A DNA stretch of 64,000 nucleotides, from positions 6,252,625 through 6,316,624 of the forward strand of contig OZ025223.1 of assembly GCA_964019055.1 (NCBI GenBank). Reading direction: 5' to 3'. Source of the DNA: Anthopleura xanthogrammica. Lineage: Eukaryota > Cnidaria > Anthozoa > Actiniaria > Actiniidae. The position numbers were made by a program, and so were the translations under genes. Every line of letters starts with the position of its first letter. Positions within the stretch are counted from its first letter, which is position 1. Below, piece by piece: positions 1 through 10,893 of this stretch. The notes under the pieces are model-generated. The model was not told the origin of the DNA. It did not search any database and saw only the letters and a program-made list of their open reading frames with translations.

Positions 1-2953
1 AAAGTTTAATAAAACTAAGATTTTCAAGCTTTCGGACAATCGTCCATCATGCATCAGGGTGAATATGGCAAAAGCAAATTACAATATATATAGGATAAAA
101 TTAGAATTACAAATAGGTTAAAAATAACAATAGGCTAAAATACAAACGTGAATATATATATGCATAATAAAAGATCTATAAAACATCTATAAGATAATAG
201 GATATAAATAAAACAATAAAATAAAAGTATGTATATTAATAATAATGATGAAAAAGGAAAAGGAAAAAAAATGAATATTGAAATACCACTTGGATGCAAA
301 GAGTTCAAAATTATTAAATTAACATTGACTTGTTAACAAATTGATTAATTTTTATGTTTCGTAGACAATAATGATCAGAAAGAAGAAGCAGACAGAATTT
401 CCGTTGGGCCATTTGATGCGAGTACGTTAATTAACAATAGCTTCGTTGAATCATTAAGCGATGCTGAAAAAATCGAGTTTCTTAAAAAATGCTGGAGACC
501 GTCACCTACATGTCAACTCGACAAACAAATTCTTGGACCTAAAAGACAAGTCCAATTTCAAGTAAAATGGCTAGAGGAGCGCAGATGGCTGGCCTATAGT
601 TCTCACCCTACATATTGTGGTGGCTGGTGTTTGTTTTGTCTCCTGTTTTTGTCTAAAGAAGAGAAGCTGTTATTGGGGGCTTTTGTAAAATCCCCTTTCA
701 AGAAATATAAGAATTCAAAGGAAAAACTAGATAAACATGAATTGACAGAGTATCATAAGAAGGCGCAAGAGCGTGGATTGTGCATAAGATCACAGTTAGA
801 AAACCTTTCTAATCGTATAGATGTTCAATTGGATGATGTAGCCAAAAAAAATAAAGAAACTAATCAGGCAATTCTGCCCCATATCGTTGACGTGGTCCGC
901 TTATGTACAACCCAGCAAATTCCATTGCGTGGCCATAGGGATCACAAAATACAGTTTGCAGAAGCACCAACATGCAACGAAGGAAATTTTATTGCCATTG
1001 TTCGTCTACTAGCCAAAAGCAATCCAGACCTAAAGAAACATCTTGAGCTGGGTCCACAAAATGCTCGCTATACAAGTAAGACTATCCAAAACGAAATCAT
1101 TGGAGTAATGGCTAATTTGATTCGCGATAACTTTCGAGAATGTCTCGCAAAAAGTCCTCATTTTGCTTTAATTGCCGATGAAACCACATCGCATGGTCGA
1201 GAGATTTTGTCTGTGTGTCTCAGATTTCTTGACTTTGTTACTGATCCATGTAAACCAGAAAAGCGTGAAGTTCTAATTGACCTATGTGATCTACAAAGGA
1301 CCACTGGAAAGGCAATAGCCACTTCTTGAAAGTTTAAACAACTTTTCCATCAACATCGCAAATTGTCGAGGCCAAGCATATGATACAACGTCGAGTATGA
1401 GTTCAAACAATAAAGGTGTTCAAGCAGAGATTGCAAAATTTGCACCTGACGCTGATTATCAAGGGTGTTGCCTTCACTCGTTAAACCTTGCTATTTGCCA
1501 TGCTTGTGAAATTAAAGCAATTCAAAACATGATGGACACTTGTCGCGAACTTTACAGCTTTTTTGACAATTCTCCAAAACGGCAGGCCCTTCTTGATATT
1601 GTTATCGGTGCTTTGGTACAAGGTGAAATCAAAAAGCGCAAGCTAAAAAATTTGTGTAAAACCAGATGGGTTGAGCGCCATTCAACCTTTGAAACGATTT
1701 ATGATCTGTATGAATACTTAGTCATCACCCTAGATGAAATGTGCGACCCATCGGATGATGAGCGTTTTAAATGCCCAGGTGAAGACACATGGGGCTGGGA
1801 TGCCAACACTAGAACAATGGCAAATGGCCTAAGAAAAACAATGAGAAGCTTTGGGCACATTGTATCGTTTGTGTGCGCAATGGAAATGCTAGAACCCATG
1901 CGGCCTCTTGTCAGTGCTCTCCAAGGTCGCCTGGTTGAGGTGTACTTTGGCTTTCAGAAGGTGGAGGATGTCATGCATATGTACGCCGACATTCGCCAAC
2001 ACATAGATACTTGGTTTGAGCGCATGTACAACAAAGTACTGTGTCTTTCAGATCTAGTGGGTTCTGAAGAAAAAAGACCACGTGTCAACGCCAGACAGAT
2101 CCACAGGGATAATATTCCAGCAGATACAGCTCAAGATTACTGGAAACGAATCGTGGCTATACCATTTTTGGATATCATATCCTGTGAACTGAAGTCCCGT
2201 TTTAGTTATGAAAAACGAGCACATTATGAACTATGCGCATTAGTTCCTGTGGTAATACGCCAAAAAGATGAACACGCTGTAACTGACCTGATAGAAGTTC
2301 TGAAAGAAAAATGGCAGCACATCCTTCCGATTCCTGCAGCATTTGATAGCGAGCTCTTTCGTTGGTCATGTCACTGGAAAAGGCAAGAAACTGTAAAAGA
2401 TGAATCCATCACCTCAATTATCGCAAATCATGCAGACGAAATATTTTTCCCCAACGTTCGCGAACTACTTAAGATACTGGCTGTCTTGCCGGTCGGAAGT
2501 ACAGAAGCCGAAAGGTCATTCTCCTGCCTCCGCAGACTTCATACATGGCTGCGATCTACCATGACTACAGAAAGGCTTTCCGATTTAGCTGTTATTGCTA
2601 TGCATGGGAACGCAGTACGTCTTGAGACAGAGCAAATTTGCTGTGCTTTTATGGAACTTCACCCAAGAAAGATGTTAGGATCTTCACTTATTGGGTAACT
2701 AAGGTATGTGAATTTTATATAACGAAGTTATTGACATTTCATCTCAAGCTTATCAAAGAAACATATAGATATGATAATGATACGTTTTTCATAACATCCA
2801 TGTTTTGCTAGCGTTTTTTAAAATGTTAATTGAACACCAATATTAGGAAATTCCTGAAAAAGTCACGTCCGGGATAGCTCCAGCATTATTGGGGTTTTTA
2901 AATATCCGAAACCAAAATTCCCCCCCTTTTTGAAAATCCTGGATCCGCCCCTG
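1..2953 (+). mobile_element. hAT DNA transposon, right-hand part
   Basis: The transposase at 364-2698 is followed by a typical hAT terminus: read inward from 2953 on the - strand it begins CAGGGGCGGATCCAGG, which matches the CAGGGG start of hAT inverted repeats. The left end is not in the window, so the 8-bp target duplication cannot be confirmed; the right copy would be 2954-2961. Bases 1-363 hold AT-rich sequence with no open frame and end in a plausible 3' splice site (TTTCGTAG at 356-363). They are probably the transposon's 5' region or an intron. Confidence 0.7.
364..2698 (+). pseudogene. hAT-family transposase (ZMYM1 / TTF-finger, DUF4371 type), frameshifted
   Basis: It would cut and paste the surrounding hAT element. 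The frame is open from 364, just after a splice-acceptor-like TTTCGTAG, so a start at the TTG at 631 is an artefact. In order the protein shows a TTF-type zinc finger (WLEERRWLAYSS, then YCGGWCLFC, and a later KLDKHELTEYH), a DUF4371-like core with a catalytic-type Asp (PHFALIADETTSHGR), a CCLHSLNLAICHACE block, and a C-terminal hAT dimerisation segment (LPVGSTEAERSFSCLRRLHT). The frame changes by one base at about 1320, where frame 1 stops after KAIATS and frame 2 continues with LLESLNNF. No other break was seen, so inactivation looks recent. Function as transposase is from family knowledge; loss of function is inferred from the frameshift. Confidence 0.85.
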
Positions 2954-3001
2954 AATCCTTGTTATATAATCTATTGTTTATTGTTTGAGTGATTGTGAGA
3001 T

Positions 3002-3499
3002 CATAGTTAATGGAGTGGAATGGTTTGGAAACCTATTGTTCTAGGTTTTCGTTCAACCTTTTCTATTGTTATATGACGTTGACCGTGCACAGAGAAGGAA
3101 AAGTTGCAGCGTTTGGTCATAGTAACTTAGGGAACATAGACGTTTTTTCCTCAAAAATGTTATAAAATAGGAGATATTTCTTAATTAATTCTATATGATA
3201 AAAATTAATTGTTTACTGAAAAGGGTAATCACCTTTTTGAACGCTTTCTTATTTATCATCTAGTAACTTAACTGTATCTGTGCGGAATTATTTATCCTCT
3301 TCTTTGTAATCTTAGAATGAAAATTTTACACTTTCAAAATGTTCGTACATGAAAATAGTACGGAAACTAGTATTTTCAGCCATACTTGCTTTGGTTCATT
3401 GTGCACGGTCATTATCACGTGATGGTACGTTTCAACATCGCTCGCCAAACAAAAACCTAGAACAATAGGTTTCCAAACCATTCCACTCCGTTAACTATG
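3002..3499. mobile_element. MITE, 498 bp, ~48-bp inverted repeats
   Basis: The left end (3002 onward, CATAGTTAATGGAGTGGAAT) is the reverse complement of the right end (to 3499) over about 48 bases with one or two mismatches. Weaker complementarity continues inward around GACCGTGCAC. Identical 7-bp direct repeats GTGAGAT flank it at 2995-3001 and 3500-3506; an 8-bp reading with one mismatch is also possible. There is no coding capacity. The 7-8 bp duplication suggests hAT-type mobilisation (inference). Confidence 0.8.
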
Positions 3500-4187
3500 G
3501 TGAGATAGATTAGCCAATTCTGACCCCTCGAAATAATTTTATTATCTACACCTATATTTTGAGTAGATAAAAATTTGTCTTACAAAAAGCCATATAGCAA
3601 ATGTGCTAAACCTTTAATTCACTCCGAACTTCGGCGATTGAATGTTGAAATGATGGTCTTTCGAATGATAGGAAGATTTCTTTGGGCAAATGCTTGTGCG
3701 TGACGCTTCACATCGTCAAAGTATGGTGAAATTGTATTTATTTGACCTCTGGCGGTCATTAAAAGCAACACGAAATCTCGTAGTTTGTTTTGACTTCAAG
3801 TCAATAAAACCGCTCTAAAAAGCTACAAAAAGATAAAAGAATGCTTCTCTTTTAGAGAATTCTTACCTGTTTTGATCTGAAAGTGGTATTCTTAGGATCT
3901 CTCGGCAACGTTTTCACTTCCGATTACTGTTACTATAATCCCCGACTCGTGTCACAAGCTTGTCAACAGTTTAGCTAACTATTTGTTTTACAACATTTTT
4001 GTACATTTGCCACAAGTTGGGAAGATGACTGTAAATCCCTTCTTTTCAAATGCCCTCCAAAAAATCAAGAAACTGTAATCAACGTAAGGTACTGTATTGG
4101 CCACTTTGGAAACGAGCAAGGGACTGGGGCGAGTTTTGAATTTAAATCTAATTAGCGAAAAAGTCTGATAAAGCATTTCAAGATTAG

Positions 4188-4390
4188 TAAGTTTAGTAAA
4201 TTTGAACGTGTTCCGTTAAAAAGAAGCAGAGTTACAAGTCCTCAAAAGTGTTGAAAATTTACAAAGAATGTATGGTTACAGGGTACGCTTGTCCCCTGTA
4301 ACCATGCATTCTTTGTAAATTTTTGACACTTTTGAAAGCCAATAATTCTAGTTCTTTTCATTCAATCAAGTTCAAATTTGCCAGACTTTA
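4188..4390. repeat. long imperfect hairpin (foldback)
   Basis: The core arms 4243-4283 and 4292-4335 pair almost perfectly around an 8-base loop, and weaker pairing extends outward to about 4188 and 4390 (AAATTTGAAC on the left, GTTCAAATTT on the right). There is no coding content. It is probably a palindromic MITE; no clear target duplication was found. Confidence 0.65.
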
Positions 4391-4734
4391 CCCACCCTAC
4401 CCCCTATATTTTTAGTAACTGAAGTTTTGTTTCCCCACCCCACCCCATCCATTCTGAGTCCATGTTATCTGAGTCCATGTTTTTTTCGAGTCCAGTCCAG
4501 TCCATGTTTTAATCATTGCCTTGTAATTCAATATAGCAAACCGACGAAGCTAAATGAATACAAAGGTCTTTGTGAACTTTCAAACGTCTGACTGAACCCA
4601 GTTTTTAGAGTGCCGGATACTTGAATTGAAACTACATACTAGAGTTAAACATGATTTTTTTATACTCTTACTACACATCAACCATCGAAATCAGTGTGAT
4701 GCCCCTGATTTTATCATAATTAATGGGGTGCCTG

Positions 4735-4925
4735 GAGTGTGCAGTCGATGAAAATTGATATCGGAAATCCAATCGATAAATCGATGTCAATTGTCAATTG
4801 ATATCGATTGTATCGGTCAATCACAACTACTCACATACTCACAACTTTTTTCAGCACTGAATTAGCATTATCGATTGTTCAGTCGATTGGTATCGATTAA
4901 CGCGGGATTTATCGATTGCACACGC
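4735..4925. repeat. ATCGAT-rich palindromic element
   Basis: The outer ends GTGTGCAGTCGAT and ATCGATTGCACAC are inverted copies. In between, ATCGAT/TCGATTG words recur about ten times. It may be a small foldback transposon or an inverted satellite remnant. TATCGATA-like words resemble DREF sites, but no promoter context supports that reading. Confidence 0.45.
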
Positions 4926-5220
4926 CGGGTGGAGTGGAATGATTCCACTCCATTAAGTTCGACTTTCGCTCATAAATCGCGAAATCGAAAGTAAAACTCA
5001 CTCGAAAACCACCTAATATTGTGTAGAAAATTACCGGCTTCTTCCTGATTGCAATATTATTTGGCACAAATCGGCTGGAAGCTCCCGGCATACATAGCAC
5101 TCGACACAAACATTTTTGAGCGTTCGCTCGAATTACGATATTCAATCCTTAATAACTCACCTCAAATGTATTCGATTCTACTAAAAATCAAAAACCAAAT
5201 TGATATTGCTCTAATCTGCC

Positions 5221-6095
5221 CAAGGGCAGCGGGTTTAAAATTTCTATCTCGTATATTTGGAATTTAATCATCGAGTCAATATGGAACATTTTCAAGTTTG
5301 AACCAAGTTCAACGATTAATAACTTGTCGTCCATTATTTCCCTCGGCCTCAAACCCACTTATATACACGCTACAACATCCAAAGAACCCAGGGCAAGGTG
5401 ACTAGAGATCACTGATTTGTTTCCCGATTTGTTTCTCTAGGGCACTTTGCACAGAATCCGTACTCTCAAGCTTTAATAACTTCCTTCAAACTTATTCAAT
5501 TCCTCTCAAAATCGTAAACAAAATTGATGTTACTCTACTAGGCCCAGGGCACAGGGTTTAAAAATTTTACCTTGTATATTTGGAATCTTATCCCCCTGTC
5601 AATATGGAACATTTTCAAGTTTGAACTAAGTTCAACAATTAATAACTTGCCCGGGGGGGGGGGGGGGGGACTCCGGGGGTAAAGTATCGGGTATGCTCGT
5701 CGGAAATTTCCAAAAATACCCCTAAAAAATACCGGAAGTTTTTTCAAAAGGGCGTGGCTTGGTAAATTTTAACCCCTTAGAGATACCACCAAAAATAATA
5801 CTGTTAAAAAATAAAGGCTTTTGAAATGTCTTTCCTTGAGTAATATTCCGAGTTTACGCAGGCATACGTATTGCGTTATTATGCGATGGGCTAGTTCCTT
5901 TTTCAACACCCTAAAATATACCAAATCGCTGATTTTTACCCCTAAGAGATACGACGAGCATACCCGATACTTTACCCCCGGAGTCCCCCCCCCGGGATAA
6001 CTTGTCCAACATTCTTTCCCTCGGCCTCAAACCCACTTTTATACACGCTACAACATCCAAAGAACCCAGGGCAAGGTGACTAGAGATCACAAACA
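5221..6095. repeat. tandem duplication, second copy split by a MITE
   Basis: A segment beginning near 5221 (GGGTTTAAAATTTCTATC...) and ending in CAAGGTGACTAGAGATCAC (5394-5412) recurs from 5541. The second copy is interrupted at 5650-5996 by the poly-G MITE and resumes at 5997, ending in the same sequence near 6090. The first copy therefore supplies the empty insertion site. Confidence 0.8.
5650..5996. mobile_element. poly-G-ended MITE, copy 1
   Basis: It begins CCCGGGG followed by a long G run and ends in a C run plus CCCGGG. Inside the G tract the ends form inverted repeats (ACTCCGGGGGTAAAGTATCG on the left, its reverse complement on the right). It is flanked by the perfect 8-bp duplication ATAACTTG at 5642-5649 and 5997-6004. 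The sister tandem copy near 5330 shows the site without insertion. The 8-bp duplication points to hAT-type transposition. Confidence 0.9.
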
Positions 6096-6722
6096 ACTTT
6101 TTTTCAATTTTTTTCCATTCCTCTAAAAACCGAAAACCAAATTGATGTTACTCTACTAAATTTCTATATTTGTTGTTTCTCTACGGCGGCAATTTGGGAG
6201 ATTTTGCATTAAGCCGTGTAAAATGTATTCTATCCTCGTGAAAATACTCGTGTATTATTGTCGCCTGAAATCTATGTTGAAGCAAACTATGAAAGGGAGA
6301 AACTGACGTCATCAATCTCTCGAACCAAAATTGCTAACGAAAAATGGCAAACGCGAGTTTTCTCCTTTTGTAATGTACTTTAACATGTCGGTTTAAATAG
6401 TAACATTAAAATTTGAAAAGTAGCACTAAATGAACTCCACATTCAACTGATTTTAAAATTTAAGATTTTATTATTGTATACTTTTTATATTCTATCAACG
6501 AACAAGTGTCTGTGACGTATACATTTGTACTTTTGCATGTCCCCCTTGATGTCCGTATTAACCGGGTTCCACTGTACATCAATCACTCAATCCATAATCC
6601 AAAACCCAACCTTCTTTTCATCTTTCTCATTTTGGTTATATCATACATGTTTAACCTGCAGCTGCAAGTAGTTCAAAGCTTTTTGGTTTTGTTCAAATAT
6701 AAACATTTATTTTTATTTTTAG

Positions 6723-7269
6723 GATAATGAAATTCTTGGCTACGTTGGCCCTGAGATAGGAGCAAAGAAGCTTGTTGAGTTCCTAGAGAAGCACCAGTTT
6801 GGGTCAGACTGTAGGATACTTGATGTTGGTTGTGGCACTGGATTAGTGGGTGAACATCTGAAAAACGTTTAACTACACTAATCTTGATGCTCTGGAGCCA
6901 TCAGGAAGGTGTGTCGAAATTGCCAGAAGCAAAGGGCTTTACAAGACGTTTTTCACTGATCTTCTTGTCCCAGGAATACGTCTTCCCATTCCATCCAACA
7001 CCTATGATGCAGCCATTTGTATTGGAGTATTCACACTAGGTCACGTGAAGGCAGAAGGAGCGATGGATGAAATGGTACGAGTGGTCAAGCCTGGTGGACT
7101 GATTTGCTTTTCAATACGAGATGACGTCATACATGACAAGGAATATGGACATGAAGAAAAGATGGCCGAACTGTGTGGAAAAAAGGCGTGGAAACTCTTA
7201 TCCAAAATTCAACACCAGTTTTTAACTGATCACAAGGAAACCTACATATTTGTATATGAAGTATTGTAA
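6723..7269 (+). pseudogene. METTL27-like methyltransferase, last exon, copy 1 (frameshifted)
   Basis: This is a class I SAM-dependent methyltransferase of the METTL27/WBSCR27 type. The exon opens after TTTTTAG with DNEILGYVGPEIGAKKL. Motif I is present (ILDVGCGTGLVGE), but one extra base soon after (AAAACGTTTAAC, where copy 2 has AAAAAGTTTAAC) stops the frame at about residue 50. The later part is intact in another frame: LDALEPSG, YDAAICIGVFTLGH, VVKPGGLICFSIRDD, and the natural end YIFVYEVL. The first exon seen in copy 2 is not found within 3 kb upstream, so this is a partial duplicate. Family identity is confident; substrate is unknown. Confidence 0.85.
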
Positions 7270-7283
7270 AATGGGTTAACCTT

Positions 7284-7496
7284 CACTCTATAATTACCGT
7301 CGTGATCATCACCATTATCTTATCACCATGATTATCTGATCATCATTGTCATCATCAACTCCATAAACACCACCATGATCATTATCTTATCGCCATGATT
7401 GTCTGATCATAACTGTCATCATCAACTCCATAACCACCATCATGATCATCACCATTATCTTATCACCATGATTATCTGATCATCATTGCTACTCCA
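7284..7496 (+). repeat. 3' UTR minisatellite, about 3 units of ~72 bp
   Basis: The units share CATGATCATCACCATTATC and ATGATTATCTGATCATC. Copy 2 of the duplication carries six units at 24293-24720, so the array has changed in copy number since duplication. Confidence 0.85.
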
Positions 7497-7536
7497 TCAA
7501 GCAACCGGTTGCCCGTATGTGAAGGGGAAATACTGA

Positions 7537-7542
7537 AATAAA
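7537..7542 (+). promoter_or_regulatory. polyadenylation signal AATAAA
   Basis: AATAAA lies about 270 bases after the methyltransferase stop, followed by a T-rich stretch. The same signal is conserved in copy 2 at 24762-24767. Confidence 0.55.
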
Positions 7543-8461
7543 GATTTTTTTTGTTTTATAATTTAAAAAAATGACTATTTTTGCATTGATATCAAATATA
7601 CTATAAACAACTTTTTTTTTTGAATGTTGCTACGGCAACATACAATGCACAATTGCTAGGCTTTTATGCAAGGTATCTGACATTACTTTCTAATTGGATC
7701 AATTTTACTGACAAAAGTCACTTTTATATAGAAACTTCTGCGAAAATGTGCGCACCTTCCCCTGGAAAATCCACCCCAAAAACATTTTGAAGCCTGTTCA
7801 ACATGACCTCAAATGTATTTTACTGGGTTGCCTGTGGCAGCCCAGTCTAAAAATGCGTAGCGTTTCTCCGTTTTTCTTTTACTGTCTGGAAAACTTTTGA
7901 TATCTCTGCAACAAAAAGATATATCAACAAACTGTAAACGCCATTCTGACTTTTTTTAAACAACATTTCCATGTTAGGGTTAAAACTTGTAGGAAAGTGT
8001 TTCGTTTCGTTTCATATAAATTTTGGTGTAATTCAACCATCTAATTGAGAGCGTGGCGTGCCTCCCTCGGACCGGCATTTTTTAATATGCCCCATGCATG
8101 GAACATTTGTGCCAAGTTTGGTGCTTTTACTCAAAAGTGCACGATCTTTGCTATTTTTGTCGCTAACAGACCTGACTATAGTTAACAACTAGATGTTGTT
8201 TTTTTTTCAGACAAAGGGAATTGCTGATATCTACTTTTTTATTTTATATTTTAGCTTAATTAAGAAGTCCGAAATTCTTGTTAGGGGTTCCGAATTTCGG
8301 AACCCTTTTCTGATGGCTCATGGAACAGTCGATCACCTCTAAACGCTTTTATCTTGAAGTCGGTTTTCTTGTTTTTCCAACACCAGCCAAAAAACGTACA
8401 GCTGATTTCTGTAAAATAACGCGAAGCTCCAAAAAAACCGTCTTGTAGTTTTGGTATTTTC

Positions 8462-8542
8462 TAGCCTGAGTATCAGGCCTTCGAAGCGGGGGCATGGGGA
8501 GAGGGGAAAGGGATGGGGAGGGGGAGCCTGATACTCAGGCGA
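8462..8542. mobile_element. 81-bp micro-MITE, insertion seen against paralog
   Basis: The ends TAGCCTGAGTATCAGGC and GCCTGATACTCAGGCGA are inverted repeats around a purine-rich core. GGTATTTTC occurs on both sides (8453-8461 and 8543-8551). The paralog at 25683-25692 has a single GGTATTTTC and no insert, which gives a clean empty site. Confidence 0.85.
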
Positions 8543-8793
8543 GGTATTTTCCTACGACGAGCATTTTCTTAACGAGCTGCTTGCAGGTGAACACTGGAAT
8601 TTTTCTATTTCGGAAAAACGGAAATTAGTTTCGAAGGCGTTCAGGACTAGAAGTTGGGCCGTTTAGGCCTAGGAGTAGAAGGACGCCTAGGAGTAGAAGT
8701 AGGCCTAGGAGTAGAAATGGGAGATGGAGGTGTGGTTGGATTACCTGTTAAGGAAATATATAGAAAAACATAAGAAGACGTTACAGCCCTTTT

Positions 8794-8925
8794 CCGTCAA
8801 TCAAACTTACAAAGAGTCGAGTTCATTCCGATCAAGCGATAAGGAAATTCCCGCCATTTTCACATGGGAATTTCTTTATCGCTCGCGATCGGAATGAACT
8901 CGGCCCGTCGTAGTTTGATTGACGG
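8794..8925. repeat. palindromic MITE, copy 1
   Basis: Arms of about 58 bases (CCGTCAATCAAAC ... GTTTGATTGACGG) pair around a short centre (CATTTTCACAT). The same element is at 25950-26119, where its arms are longer. Confidence 0.8.
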
Positions 8926-9481
8926 AAGCCTAAACGCCAGATGTCTGGAGTCGGTTAGTTCGCAGAATAATGAAAAGCGCTGTATTGCAAAAGATGGAAA
9001 TAGAAGAAATCGTAAATGTCAACTGCAGGTTTATATCTGATGAATTCATTTACCATACATTAGTAGAAAACAACCTAATTAAGGAGCATGGCATTAAAAA
9101 CCCATTAAAATTTTATAATTTACTAAATTGGTGGAACATATAGTCATCACGAGGAATTAGTGTCAGTACTGGTTGGTGACGATACTGCATGCGAACATGG
9201 CGTCCGAACGCCAGTCTTCTGCATGTAGCAGACTTTCTTGCAATTATGCTATTTTAAGGCTTCTTTTAAGGATATATTTAGGAAATTGTCATCGAGGAAT
9301 GACAATTTTAAAAATTATATAAAAGAAACACATATTTCTTTCTTTGTATCTTTTTTGCTTGCAAAACTTCTTGAAATTGATTTAATGACCTAATATATAA
9401 TTTGACAACTATGGCAAGATCATGAAAATAGTATCTTGTATCAATTGCAACGTAAGTTTATTTAAAGATCATGGAAAAAAT

Positions 9482-9682
9482 CCCGGGGAGGGGGATGACT
9501 CCCATATATGAAAGGGCGGGGAATGACCCCTAATCATAAAAATTGCAAGTTTCACCCCTAAATGGTACCAAATGATACTAATTTTACCGCATTTTAATGA
9601 GTTTTTCGTTGGAACACCCTAAAAAGTACCAAATAACGAAAATTAACCCCTAAAAGGTAAGACGAGCTTCCCCACCCCTGGG
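9482..9682. mobile_element. poly-G-ended MITE, copy 2 (decayed)
   Basis: It starts CCCGGGGAGGGGG and ends CCCCACCCCTGGG with the family's internal words (AAATGGTACCAAATGATACT, AACACCCTAAAAAGTACC). The flanks do not show a matching 8-bp duplication, so one end has probably changed. It lies inside the duplicated block; its partner is at 26778. Confidence 0.7.
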
Positions 9683-9799
9683 TTTAAATGTGCACTGTTA
9701 TAGAAAACCAACATAACTTGAGCAAAAAAAAAACAAAAAAACATTTACTTAGTTAGGAAACAGGTATTGTCAGATTTCAATAAGAGCGATTTTGCTTAC

Positions 9800-10320
9800 C
9801 AGTTACAATGACTTCAATGTAGTAAGGAACTTGGGCGCTTGAGCCCTTTTCACGAATTAGGGCAATGTACGTGTTTGAATCGTTGAGAGTCGCTTGAGAT
9901 ATACTGAACCAAGCACGACCTGCTGCTAGATCTCCTATGTAACGAAGTCGGCTTTTAAGATTAGCGTCCATTGAAGGATTGATAACTGAGACCTCGGTTT
10001 CAGCGACATATATGTACTGTGGGTTAGCAGATTTGCCGCTACGAATACCCCAAACCACTTCGAGAACTGATACATTGCTGGTCCATGTGAAGTAAACAGC
10101 CTCATTAACATATGCAATCAAAGGACCAGGGACACTGACGACAAGAGATTCTGAAAACAATGAAAACCTTAGAATTCAAGATTGAAACCAGTGATGTTAA
10201 CAACGTACAAAGTACGGCAAACACATTGAATTCTCTCATTGATATATTATGATTACCTGCTACAGTCGTCAAGCATATACCTATTACCAGAACACTCCAA
10301 ATACCGTTTCTGGAATACAT
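9800..10320 (-). CDS. Ig-domain membrane-receptor-like gene fragment: signal peptide exon + Ig exon
   Basis: Exon 1 (10320-10257) encodes a signal peptide, MYSRNGIWSVLVIGICLTTVA, and ends in a GTAATC donor. Exon 2 (10150-9800) follows a TTGTTTTCAG acceptor and encodes one Ig-like V-type domain, ending VTG before GTAAGC. Both exons have phase-1 borders, typical of extracellular domain exons. The domain has EAVYFTWTS, VVWGI and SRLRYIGDLA, but neither canonical Ig cysteine: the usual DxGxYxC site reads NDSNTYIALI. No further exon (FN3, TM) was found at lower coordinates, so the gene is either truncated by the duplication boundary or its remaining exons are too diverged to see. It lies head-to-head with the + strand receptor at 12666. 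Real coding status is likely for these two exons; completeness is doubtful. Confidence 0.65.
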
Positions 10321-10388
10321 CAAGAGAACTGCTAGAGCTCAAATATTTGTAAACCAGAATGTAATATGTCTCCTTCAAGGTTCATTCA

Positions 10389-10635
10389 AGGTGGCACAGG
10401 AGGGGGGGTATCGATTACGAATCACGAGCATTTTTTCCACGAATCACAAAAATACCACATGAAAGAATAACTATGATAACTATGATTCAAGAATTCTCGT
10501 ATCATACCAATTGAAAATCTCGAATTACGGTCTTCAAAATAAGCACGAATCACGGACTTATTTGTTTGAGTTTTAAGAATCACGGTCCAAAAAAAAGATC
10601 GAATCACGCGTCACGCGTCACCCCTGTGTCACCCT
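10389..10635. mobile_element. candidate MITE with internal GAATCACG repeats
   Basis: Roughly 15-bp imperfect inverted ends (AGGTGGCACAGGAGG / CCCCTGTGTCACCCT) are flanked by near-identical 9-mers GTTCATTCA (10380-10388) and GTTCATTGA (10636-10644). The interior repeats GAATCACG or close variants several times. It lies just upstream of the - strand Ig gene's first exon. Confidence 0.6.
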
Positions 10636-10809
10636 GTTCATTGATCCATCATATCGATAAATTATAAAACGAGTCGAGGCACAGCCTTACCAGCCTAACC
10701 TGTCTCACCTGTGATTATAAGGAATACAACCATCCTATTGACAAAGCGAAATTCGTTTATTTCAAGGTTTAAAATAAAGGTGGCCAATGTTTATTTTGAG
10801 TTGTCCGAT

Positions 10810-10893
10810 TACCAAACATTAAATTACTGATTCCTTTATGCAGGGTAATAGCTATTAAGCTGGGTAAAGGAATCAGTAATGTTTGGTATTCGG
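10810..10893. repeat. short inverted repeat
   Basis: ACCAAACATTAAATTACTGA and its near reverse complement CAGTAATGTTTGGT, each continued by GGAATC/GATTCC and TTTA/TAAA, flank a 24-base loop. The rest of 10900-12071 is AT-rich with no gene recognised. Confidence 0.55.

Larger units (their letters stand above)
7600..9481. repeat. segmental duplication block (paralogous to 24830-26777)
   Basis: Long near-identical non-coding sequence is shared with the second block, for example TGCTACGGCAACATACAATG, GGCAGCCCAGTCTAAAAATG and the TAGGCCTAGGAGTAGAAG short tandem repeat at about 8665-8720. No gene was recognised. The block differs from its partner by an 81-bp insertion at 8462-8542 and by lacking about 45 bases before the palindrome at 8794. 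Confidence 0.85.

Noticed and set aside
631..1329. hAT transposase starting at 631
   Set aside because: Position 631 is TTG in the middle of an open frame that extends back to 364 and includes zinc-finger residues.
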